In this document: positions 56,919 to 64,000 of the stretch, piece after piece
How the letters are laid out: the number at the start of each line of letters is the position of its first letter
Numbering within the stretch: position 1 is the stretch's first letter
The notes under the pieces: model-generated
What the model saw: the letters and a program-made list of their open reading frames with translations, nothing else
Database searches by the model: none
What the model was told of the DNA's origin: nothing
Position numbers and translations under genes: made by a program
From: Thiothrix winogradskyi
Lineage (GTDB): Bacteria; Pseudomonadota; Gammaproteobacteria; Thiotrichales; Thiotrichaceae
Length of the DNA: 64,000 bases
Direction of reading: 5' to 3'
NCBI RefSeq assembly: GCF_021650935.1
Contig: NZ_CP091244.1
Location: 1,364,001-1,428,000 of the forward strand

Positions 56919-57746
56919 AAATTACCAAACGATATTTCAGCAACAGTGGCGCGGGCGTTAGCCGAGGACATTGGCACGGGCGATGTCACTGCCGGACTGA
57001 TTCCGGCGGATAAGCAAGCCAGTGCGACGGTGATTTCCCGCGAAGACGCGGTGTTGTGTGGCGTGGCGTGGTTTGATGAAGTGTTTCGCCAGCTTGATCC
57101 CACGGTGCAGATTGACTGGCAGTTTCGGGATGGCGAGCGGGTGGCTGCTAATGCGCTGTTGTGTACGCTGCGGGGCAGTGCGCGTTCCATTTTGAGTGGC
57201 GAACGGGCGGCGTTGAATTTCCTGCAAACCTTGTCGGCGACGGCGACGGCGACGCGGCGGTATGTGGATTTGGTGGCGCATACGGCTTGCCGGATTTTGG
57301 ATACGCGCAAAACCTTGCCCGGTTTACGTACCGCGCAGAAGTACGCGGTGTTGTGTGGCGGCGGCACGAATCACCGCATAGGTTTGTATGATCGGGTGTT
57401 GATTAAGGAAAACCACATTATGGCGGCGGGGTCGATCACGGCAGCGATTCAGCAAGCGCGGGCGTTACATCCCGGTATTTTGGTGGAGGTGGAAACCGAG
57501 AATTTGCAGGAGTTGGCGGAAGCGACGGCTGCACACGCTGACATTATTATGCTCGACGAATACAGCCTTGCGGATATGCGCGAAGCGGTGCGGGTGACGG
57601 CGGGGAAGATTCCGTTGGAAGCCTCCGGTGGGGTTAGCCCGGAAACCTTGGTGGCGATTGCCGAAACGGGGGTGGATTTCGTGTCGATTGGTGGGATTAC
57701 CAAGCATGTGCGGGCGGTGGATTTGTCGATGCGGTTTCAGGGGTAG
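56910..57746 (+). CDS. nadC: Quinolinate phosphoribosyltransferase (nicotinate-nucleotide pyrophosphorylase, carboxylating)
   Basis: 278 aa from GTG 56910; a second GTG at 56916 is equally possible. It makes nicotinate mononucleotide from quinolinate in NAD synthesis. [51 protein letters not shown] and [12 protein letters not shown] are family signatures. Both candidate starts lie in the right arm of a dispersed repeat, so the translation start has probably been replaced by repeat DNA. No normal ribosome site is visible, only the G-rich repeat. Confidence 0.94.
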   Translation: MRVKLPNDISATVARALAEDIGTGDVTAGLIPADKQASATVISREDAVLCGVAWFDEVFRQLDPTVQIDWQFRDGERVAANALLCTLRGSARSILSGERAALNFLQTLSATATATRRYVDLVAHTACRILDTRKTLPGLRTAQKYAVLCGGGTNHRIGLYDRVLIKENHIMAAGSITAAIQQARALHPGILVEVETENLQELAEATAAHADIIMLDEYSLADMREAVRVTAGKIPLEASGGVSPETLVAIAETGVDFVSIGGITKHVRAVDLSMRFQG

Positions 57747-57756
57747 GAGAGGAGGA

Positions 57757-57783
57757 GGGCGCACACGTAGGTGCGCCCCTACA
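57757..57783. repeat. Palindromic repeat after nadC
   Basis: GGGCGCAC, ACGTAG, GTGCGCCC then CTACA: an eight-pair hairpin between the nadC stop and the toxin gene stop. It could terminate both convergent genes. Repeats of GTAGGGGCGCACC type are widely dispersed in other genomes. Confidence 0.65.
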
Positions 57784-57798
57784 GTTGTTGCGGTATCG

Positions 57799-58119
57799 TT
57801 ATCCGTCATTTTCTGAAAACAGCGTTTCCAGATCACGCTGTCCGTTTAATACCCTTACTATCTCTAGTGCGTCATCAGCGTTCAGGTAGAAAATCAGGTA
57901 AGACGAATATTTTTTCAATGAAAACAGGCGAATACCTTCAAGTGCAGGCAGACGATACTGGCGTTTGACACCTATAAGTGGATTGTCTGAAAGCAATGTA
58001 AACGTTTGACGTAACTCCGCCAAAAATTTGGTGGCAGCTTGAGGATTTGTTTCCAGTAAATAGGTGATTATTTCATCAATGTCGATTTCTGCCTGTGGGC
58101 GTATCACCAAATTCAGCAT
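57799..58119 (-). CDS. ParE/RelE-family toxin
   Basis: 106 aa. IRPQAEIDIDEIITYLLETN and a C-terminal YLIFYLNADDALEIVRVLNG then QRDLETLF are typical of the ParE branch of the RelE/ParE superfamily. ParE proteins poison gyrase; RelE proteins cleave mRNA. The lineage suggests ParE, not proven. Its ATG lies 7 nt inside the upstream antitoxin gene, the usual coupled order. Confidence 0.85.
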   Translation of the reverse strand: MLNLVIRPQAEIDIDEIITYLLETNPQAATKFLAELRQTFTLLSDNPLIGVKRQYRLPALEGIRLFSLKKYSSYLIFYLNADDALEIVRVLNGQRDLETLFSENDG

Positions 58120-58364
58120 GGTTGCTGTTCACCGTTGGCTTTGCTCTCAAGGCGTTGCCAGAAAGCTTCGTCGACAGGCTTGGTTGCGCCTGATTGCAAC
58201 CCCTTCAATAGTGCTGCTTCCAATTGTTCCTCCAGATAACGCAGTTTGTCAGCACGGATCAGGGAGCGGATGTAATCGCTGGGATTACTGAAATCAGATC
58301 GGGAAGCGCGTTCTTGCACGAAGAGTCTGAGACTATCCGGTAAGGAGATATTCATGGTTGCCAT
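58113..58364 (-). CDS. ParD-type ribbon-helix-helix antitoxin
   Basis: 83 aa. MATMNISLPDSLRLFVQERA and FSNPSDYIRSLIRADKLR are the ParD ribbon-helix-helix DNA-binding region; the rest is a helix that should bind the toxin. It probably represses its own promoter (family knowledge). The pair lies between nadC and lptM, facing away from lptM, and uses codons not obviously different from its neighbours. Confidence 0.88.
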   Translation of the reverse strand: MATMNISLPDSLRLFVQERASRSDFSNPSDYIRSLIRADKLRYLEEQLEAALLKGLQSGATKPVDEAFWQRLESKANGEQQPC

Positions 58365-58537
58365 ACGGTTGTCCTAAACAAGTCTATTTTCTGGGATTCT
58401 CTAATGATTGGCAAAGATTGTCAATTTTGTTGGTTGGCATGGGGGGCATTCAATGGTGCATTTTTTATTCTCCCTTTGCCATCCCCCGCTGCCAGCCGTT
58501 ATCCTGCGTTTAATTCACAGCAAACAGGATTGTAACC

Positions 58538-58654
58538 ATGATGCAAAAATACCTAGGATTCGCTATCGTACTGGCTTTGCTGGCAGGCTGTGGCAACAAA
58601 GGCCCGTTAACCTTGCCGGATAAGGCGCAACCAAAACAGGAACAGGCTAAATAA
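58538..58654 (+). CDS. lptM: LptM (YifL-type) small lipoprotein
   Basis: 38 aa (start may be ATG 58538 or 58541). A signal peptide with lipobox LLAGCGNKGPLTLP is the classic LptM/YifL sequence. LptM assists assembly of the LptD/E lipopolysaccharide translocon in enterobacteria. As in many gammaproteobacteria it lies directly upstream of lysA (3-nt gap), so they are co-transcribed. Confidence 0.88.
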   Translation: MMQKYLGFAIVLALLAGCGNKGPLTLPDKAQPKQEQAK

Positions 58655-58657
58655 ATC

Positions 58658-59905
58658 ATGGATCATTTTGAATACCGCAACGGGCAATTGCACGCCGAAA
58701 ACGTCGCCGTCGCTGACATTGCCCGCGCCCACGGCACACCGTGCTACGTCTATTCCCGCGCTACGCTGGAACGCCATTGGCACGCCTTCAAGGATGCCTT
58801 CGGCGCACAGCCACACCTCGTGTGTTACGCGGTCAAAGCCAATTCCAACCTTGCCATTCTCAACCTGTTTGCCCGCTTAGGCTCAGGTTTCGACATCGTA
58901 TCCGGCGGCGAATTGGAGCGGGTATTACGCGCAGGCGGCGACCCCGGTAAGGTAGTGTTTTCCGGTTTGGGCAAAAAGGTTCCCGAAATCCGCAAGGCGC
59001 TGGAAGTCGGCATCCGTTGCTTCAATATCGAATCCGAAGCCGAACTCGACCGCATTAATGCGGTGGCGGGTGAAATGGGCAAAGTGGCATCAATTTCCTT
59101 GCGTGTTAACCCGGATGTGGATGCGCAAACCCACCCCTACATTTCCACCGGCTTGAAAGAAAACAAGTTTGGTATCGAAATCGGTCGTGCTGAAGCGGTG
59201 TATGTGAAAGCCGCAGCTATGCCTCACCTGAACGTGGTCGGTATCGACTGCCACATCGGTTCGCAATTGCTGACGCTGACGCCGTTCATGGATGCGCTGC
59301 AACGCCTGCTGGCATTGGCGGAACGTTTGCAAACGCAAGGGATCAAGATTCACCATCTCGATATTGGCGGTGGTTTGGGCGTGCGTTATCAGGAAGGGCA
59401 GGCAGCGCCTTCGCCCGCTGATTACATGGCGCAATTGTTCACCGACGAACGCTTGCGTCAGTATGAAATTTTCGTCGAACCGGGCAGGGCGATTGCCGCT
59501 AATGCCGGTATTTTGGTGACAGAAGTCGAATTCCTGAAAATGTCGGAATACAAGAATTTTGCCATTGTGGATGCGGCGATGAACGATTTGATTCGCCCCG
59601 CCTTATACAGCGCTTGGCAGGAAATTATTCCGGTCGTGCCGCGTGAAGGCGAAACTGCGACTTACGACATTGTGGGTCCGGTGTGCGAGACCAGCGATTT
59701 TCTGGGCAAGGAACGTGACCTCAATATCCAGCCCGGCGATTTTCTGGCAGTGCGTTCGTCGGGTGCGTATGGTTTTACCATGTCGTCCAATTACAATACC
59801 CGTCCGCGTGCGGTGGAAGTGATGGTGGATGGTGATACGGTGCACGTCGTGCGCCAGCGTGAAACCTTGGATGATTTATTGCGTGGGGAACAGGTGTTGC
59901 CCTAA
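58658..59905 (+). CDS. lysA: Diaminopimelate decarboxylase
   Basis: 415 aa, normal length. PLP enzyme that converts meso-diaminopimelate to lysine. The PLP lysine is K60 in CYAVKANSNLAIL. HIGSQLLTLTPF, LDIGGGLGVRYQ, EPGRAIAANAG and VGPVCETSDFLGK are all present. It follows lptM and ends in a strong terminator. Confidence 0.97.
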   Translation: MDHFEYRNGQLHAENVAVADIARAHGTPCYVYSRATLERHWHAFKDAFGAQPHLVCYAVKANSNLAILNLFARLGSGFDIVSGGELERVLRAGGDPGKVVFSGLGKKVPEIRKALEVGIRCFNIESEAELDRINAVAGEMGKVASISLRVNPDVDAQTHPYISTGLKENKFGIEIGRAEAVYVKAAAMPHLNVVGIDCHIGSQLLTLTPFMDALQRLLALAERLQTQGIKIHHLDIGGGLGVRYQEGQAAPSPADYMAQLFTDERLRQYEIFVEPGRAIAANAGILVTEVEFLKMSEYKNFAIVDAAMNDLIRPALYSAWQEIIPVVPREGETATYDIVGPVCETSDFLGKERDLNIQPGDFLAVRSSGAYGFTMSSNYNTRPRAVEVMVDGDTVHVVRQRETLDDLLRGEQVLP

Positions 59906-59949
59906 CTGCTATATTATGTGTCTCAGCAGCGACTGATTAATTTTATCAG

Positions 59950-59983
59950 AAAATCCGCCACTACCGTCTGGCGGATTTTTTTT
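59950..59983 (+). terminator. Rho-independent terminator after lysA
   Basis: AAAATCCGCCA, loop CTACCGTC, TGGCGGATTTT with eight T. An eleven-pair stem 44 nt after the stop. Confidence 0.92.
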
Positions 59984-60094
59984 GCACTTCAGCTTTTTTA
60001 CGCCGAAAAAAACCTGTTTGGCACGCAGGCTGGGCTATTCTTAAGGGATGCAACAGCCGTGAATCCATTCAACTAACAGCAGACGGAGTAGTTT

Positions 60095-60442
60095 ATGCCA
60101 GCACCCAATAGCACCACAGAACACCACGAAGCCGGTGTTGTGTTGTCGAAGCGCGGCAAGGTGACGGCACGTAATAGCGGCGGCGAGTCACGTATTCTCA
60201 AACGCGGCGACATCGTGTTTGTGGATGACATAGTACACACAGTGCGTGGAGCCAATGCGCAACTCAAGATGAATGACGCGAATATTGTGATGTTACGCGG
60301 TGGTTGTGCCTTCCGTGTCAGCGTTTACCAACAACAGCAAACGTATGGGCATCATACGGCACAGCGTTACGAATACATTGGCGGTGCATTGCGCGAAAGT
60401 CGCCGCGAATCTAACCACTTGATGGATTTGGGGATTTACTGA
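60095..60442 (+). CDS. Small FecR-like/retention-module-like protein
   Basis: 115 aa, no signal peptide. KRGKVTARNSGGESRILKRG then DIVFVDDIVHTVRGANAQLK resembles the short beta-rich module seen in FecR and in the N-terminal retention modules of large adhesins. The C-terminal part (YQQQQTYGHHTAQRYEYIG) is unassigned. GGAG lies 11 nt before the ATG. Its 3' end overlaps the convergent znuA by 7 nt. It is not part of a larger adhesin here. Function unknown. Confidence 0.55.
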   Translation: MPAPNSTTEHHEAGVVLSKRGKVTARNSGGESRILKRGDIVFVDDIVHTVRGANAQLKMNDANIVMLRGGCAFRVSVYQQQQTYGHHTAQRYEYIGGALRESRRESNHLMDLGIY

Positions 60443-61365
60443 GCGGCTTTTCCGCCGAGGCATTGCTGAAAACTATCCGCTGCGGTTTGCAGTAACGTCG
60501 GGTAGGTGTCTTTATCCAGCGTTAATTCCATTCCCAAGGGGTCGAGTTCGCCAAGGCGAATGTTGCTACCTTCCACCAAGGTTTTGACCATAGCAGGTGA
60601 AAACTGCGGCTCTTGAAACAAGCAAACTGCCCGTTTTTCCTCAATAATCTTGCGAATATCCTGTACATGGCGTGCACCCGGCAAGCGGGAAATATCCAGC
60701 GTCACCGCACCCGCAAAATTCAAGCCGTAATGGGTGTCAAAGTGTTGCCAAGCATCGTGAAAGCTCAGGTAAGGTTGTTGGCTTAACGGGGCAAGTTGTT
60801 GACGGATACGCGCATCGGTGGCTTCAATTTGCGCAATCAGTTGCTGGGCATTGGCGAGATAGTCGGCTTGGTGGGCGCTATCGGCGGCACTCAGGGCGCG
60901 GGCAATTTCCCGGCTCATGGCAATGGCATTCACCGGGTTTAACCATAAGTGCAGATCGGCGCTGTTTGCGGCGTGTCCCGCGTGGTCATCGCCGTGTTGA
61001 TGGCGCGAGCCAAGTGCTTGAATGCCCGTTGTGTCCGCAAAGGTAATCACCGCTCTGGTGGGGATGGCGGTCGCTAACGGTTTGTCGAGAAATGTTTCCA
61101 GCCCACTGCCGATGCGGAATACCACGCGAGCCGTTTCCAGCGTGCGCATGTCCGACGGTTTGAGGGCGTAATGGTGTGGGGATGCGCCATCGGGCAACAG
61201 TTGACGGATTTCCAATGGGCTATTTTCGCCGCCAGCAATCGCGTACACCAGCGCGTGAATGGGTTTGATGGTGCTGACAATTACGGGTTTGGCGGGTGGT
61301 TCCACTTGGCATGACTGCAAAACGGGTAAGCATAACAGCAGCAAAATCGTTAGAATACGCAGCAT
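60436..61365 (-). CDS. znuA: Zinc ABC transporter substrate-binding protein
   Basis: 309 aa. A signal/lipobox-like VLQSCQ suggests a lipid-anchored periplasmic protein. A9/ZnuA landmarks: IVSTIKPIHALVYAI (first metal His), GASPHHYALKPSD, a His-rich loop with HQHGDDHAGHAAN, DLHLWLNPVNA and LSFHDAWQHFDTHYGL. It captures zinc for ZnuBC. It is divergent from znuC, start codons only about 30 nt apart, so one compact control region should serve both. Confidence 0.9.
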   Translation of the reverse strand: MLRILTILLLLCLPVLQSCQVEPPAKPVIVSTIKPIHALVYAIAGGENSPLEIRQLLPDGASPHHYALKPSDMRTLETARVVFRIGSGLETFLDKPLATAIPTRAVITFADTTGIQALGSRHQHGDDHAGHAANSADLHLWLNPVNAIAMSREIARALSAADSAHQADYLANAQQLIAQIEATDARIRQQLAPLSQQPYLSFHDAWQHFDTHYGLNFAGAVTLDISRLPGARHVQDIRKIIEEKRAVCLFQEPQFSPAMVKTLVEGSNIRLGELDPLGMELTLDKDTYPTLLQTAADSFQQCLGGKAAQ

Positions 61366-61395
61366 TTTTTCACTCTTTAATTATGTTGGCAGGCA

Positions 61396-62177
61396 TGTCC
61401 ACCACACAAACTGTATTAGCAAAGTTATCGCACATCGGCTTGAACTTCGGACAACGGGTGATTTTGCACGATGTTAGCCTCGAAGTGTACCCGGAAAGTG
61501 TGTTGACCTTAATTGGCCCCAATGGTGCGGGTAAATCCACCGTGCTGAAAATCTTGCTGGGTTTGCAAGCACCTGAGCGTGGCACGGTGTGGCGAATGCC
61601 GGGGTTGCGCGTGGGGTATGTGCCGCAAAAATTTCACCTTGATCGTTTGTTACCGCTGACGGTGGCGCGTTTTATTGGTTTGAATTTGCCCCGGCATAAT
61701 GCCGCTGCGGTGCGCGAAAGTGCGGTGGAGGTTGGGGTTGAGGATTTACTGCCACAAGCGGTGCAATCGCTTTCCGGTGGGGAATTACAGCGGGTGTTGC
61801 TGGCGCGGGCATTGCTGAATAAACCGCAATTGCTGGTGTTGGATGAGCCGGGGCAAGGGGTCGATGTGACTGGGTTGAGTGATTTGTACCAGCTTATCAA
61901 CCGCTTGAAACTGGTACACGGGTACGGGGTACTGATGGTGTCGCACGATTTGCATCTAGTGATGGCGGCAACCGATCAGGTGTTGTGCTTGAATCAGCAT
62001 ATTTGCTGTTCGGGGCAGCCGGAAGCGGTGTCGCGCCACCCCGAATATTTACGTCTGTTTGGGGATTTGCGCCCGGCGGGTTTGGCGGTTTACACCCACC
62101 ATCATGACCATCAGCACGATATGCACGGGTGCATTGTGCCATTGCCAGCCGCTCAGCAGGAACATAAGCATGGATGA
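61396..62177 (+). CDS. znuC: Zinc ABC transporter ATP-binding protein
   Basis: 260 aa from ATG 61396; ATG 61384 gives four more residues and neither has a good ribosome site. Walker A is GPNGAGKST, signature LSGGELQRVLLARALL, Walker B LLVLDEPGQGVD and the H-loop SHDLHLV. C-terminal His-rich tail HHHDHQHDMHG may bind zinc. Overlaps znuB by 8 nt. No clear Zur box was seen in the short znuA-znuC spacer. Confidence 0.93.
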
Positions 62178-62958
62178 TTTTATCACACGGGCGCTACTCG
62201 CGGGCTTGGCGGTGGTGTTGATGAGCGGTTTGCTGGGCGTATTCCTGTTGTGGCGGCGCATGGCGTATTTTGGCGATACCTTGTCGCACTCGGCGCTATT
62301 GGGTGTGGCATTGGGCTTGATGACAGGCATGAGCTTGAATCTGTGGGTGATTGCGGTGTGTGTGGTCGTGGCGTTGCTGATGTTGTATGTGCAACATAAT
62401 CCCGCCTTAGGCAGTGATACCTTGCTGAGTATTATTGGTCACAGTGCATTGGCGTTGGGTACGGTGGCGTTGACATTCCTACCAAATGTCAGGGTTGATC
62501 TCATGGCGTATCTGTTTGGTGATATTCTCGCAGTAACGCACTCGGATATTGTATTGACTTGGAGTTTGGCGTTAGTGGTCGTCGGAGTCATGGTGTGGAT
62601 TTGGCGACCGCTGTTGTCCCTGAGTGTCCACGCGGAATTGGCGCAAGTGGAGGGGGTGAAGGTTTGGCGGATCAGTGCGGTTTACATGCTGTTGATTGCG
62701 TTAATGGTGGCGGTGGCGATGAAGGTCGTGGGCGTGTTGCTGTTGACGGCTTTGCTGATTATTCCGGCGGCAACGGCGCGGCGTTTGGCGCGTACCCCGG
62801 AACAAATGGCACTGTTTGCTGTGGTGGTCGGGGTGTGTGCATTACTGGCTGGCATGGGGCTTTCCTTGCAATTGGATACCCCGACTGGCCCTAGTATTGT
62901 GGTATCCGCGAGTATTTTGTTCTTGTTGGTGCAGCTCATGCCTCAACGTGGCGCATGA
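62170..62958 (+). CDS. znuB: Zinc ABC transporter permease
   Basis: 262 aa from ATG 62170 (MDDFITRALLAGLAVVLMSG). About eight hydrophobic segments. RRMAYFGDTLSHSALLGVAL is the conserved cytoplasmic coupling region of ABC-3 permeases, and VGVLLLTALLIIPAATAR lies near the C-terminus. It forms the membrane channel of ZnuABC. Its start overlaps the end of znuC. Confidence 0.93.
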   Translation: MDDFITRALLAGLAVVLMSGLLGVFLLWRRMAYFGDTLSHSALLGVALGLMTGMSLNLWVIAVCVVVALLMLYVQHNPALGSDTLLSIIGHSALALGTVALTFLPNVRVDLMAYLFGDILAVTHSDIVLTWSLALVVVGVMVWIWRPLLSLSVHAELAQVEGVKVWRISAVYMLLIALMVAVAMKVVGVLLLTALLIIPAATARRLARTPEQMALFAVVVGVCALLAGMGLSLQLDTPTGPSIVVSASILFLLVQLMPQRGA

Positions 62959-63051
62959 AAGGTGCAGTCTGGTAAGAAACCTATTGTGCGTTGCACCATA
63001 AAGTGTTACAAGGACGTTAACTAGGGTTATCCCTAAGCCTGTCATGATTAA

Positions 63052-63585
<534 letters not shown>

Positions 63586-63647
63586 AAAAAGTCTGAGTAT
63601 TGTTATTTTGACGGAAGTTAATGTTATCTTTCAGGGCAGATTGATAG

Positions 63648-63935
<288 letters not shown>

Positions 63936-63961
63936 AATGTATGCTGCTTTGCTGACAGTGA

Positions 63962-63985
63962 AACGCCCGCATATGCGGGCGTTTT
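63962..63985 (+). terminator. Rho-independent terminator after the ferredoxin gene
   Basis: AACGCCCGCA / TGCGGGCGTT, stem with a two-base centre, then TTTT. It lies about 26 nt after the stop. Confidence 0.85.
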
Positions 63986-64000
63986 GGCGTATGGCTATAA

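Noticed and set aside
61366..61395. Zur box between znuA and znuC
   Set aside because: No GAAATGTTATA-type palindrome is visible in the 30-nt spacer or in the first codons on either side.

Overview
The window reads as chromosome of a sulfur-oxidising gammaproteobacterium, most likely a Thiothrix-like member of the Thiotrichaceae. The basis is a sulfide:quinone oxidoreductase of the Acidithiobacillus ferrooxidans type, gammaproteobacterial housekeeping genes and linkages (surE-pcm followed by a LysM lipoprotein, lptM-lysA, rpiA opposite ilvA, pilU, hspQ, cca), and several families of short palindromic repeats. The genus is an inference; no rRNA or tRNA gene was found.

Layout. 1-13.9 kb: a partial LysE-type exporter, a large TIR/P-loop/TPR protein that may act in immunity, a thioesterase, a YgjP-like metalloprotein, argS, pilU, rsuA, a secreted metallopeptidase with eight C-terminal repeats, ilvA and rpiA. 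13.9-21.5 kb: a co-directional overlapping set (HzsA-like triheme lipoprotein, outer-membrane barrel, WD40 lipoprotein, DUF1461 membrane protein) that looks like an envelope redox or scaffold module. 21.5-26.9 kb: a metallopeptidase/lipoprotein pair, a Smr protein, surE, pcm and a LysM lipoprotein, closed by a strong terminator.

26.9-52.2 kb is the accessory core. Seven exported proteins (204 to 1839 aa), all on the minus strand, are built from a limited set of parts: an unnamed N-terminal module (module A, six copies in four genes), an unnamed C-terminal module of about 260 aa (module B, five copies), thrombospondin-type-3 Asp-rich repeats, cadherin-like domains, a choice-of-anchor-L domain and an IgGFc-binding-like domain. 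One member carries an IPTL-CTERM-type tail instead of module B. A TlpA-like thioredoxin lies at the left edge of the array and a ScsD-like one at the right edge. The array is interrupted by a Schlafen/AlbA_2-type ATP-binding gene and a tnpB-only IS200/IS605 element whose right end coincides with that gene's stop codon.

52.4-64 kb is mostly housekeeping: ScsD-like thioredoxin, TauE/SafE-like membrane protein, hspQ, cca, sqr, nadC, a parDE-type toxin-antitoxin pair, lptM, lysA, a FecR-like small protein, znuA divergent from znuCB, coaD and a 2x[4Fe-4S] ferredoxin.

A second theme is the insertion of short GC-rich palindromic repeats into genes. They lie in frame inside the TIR protein and argS, and one supplies the start region of nadC.
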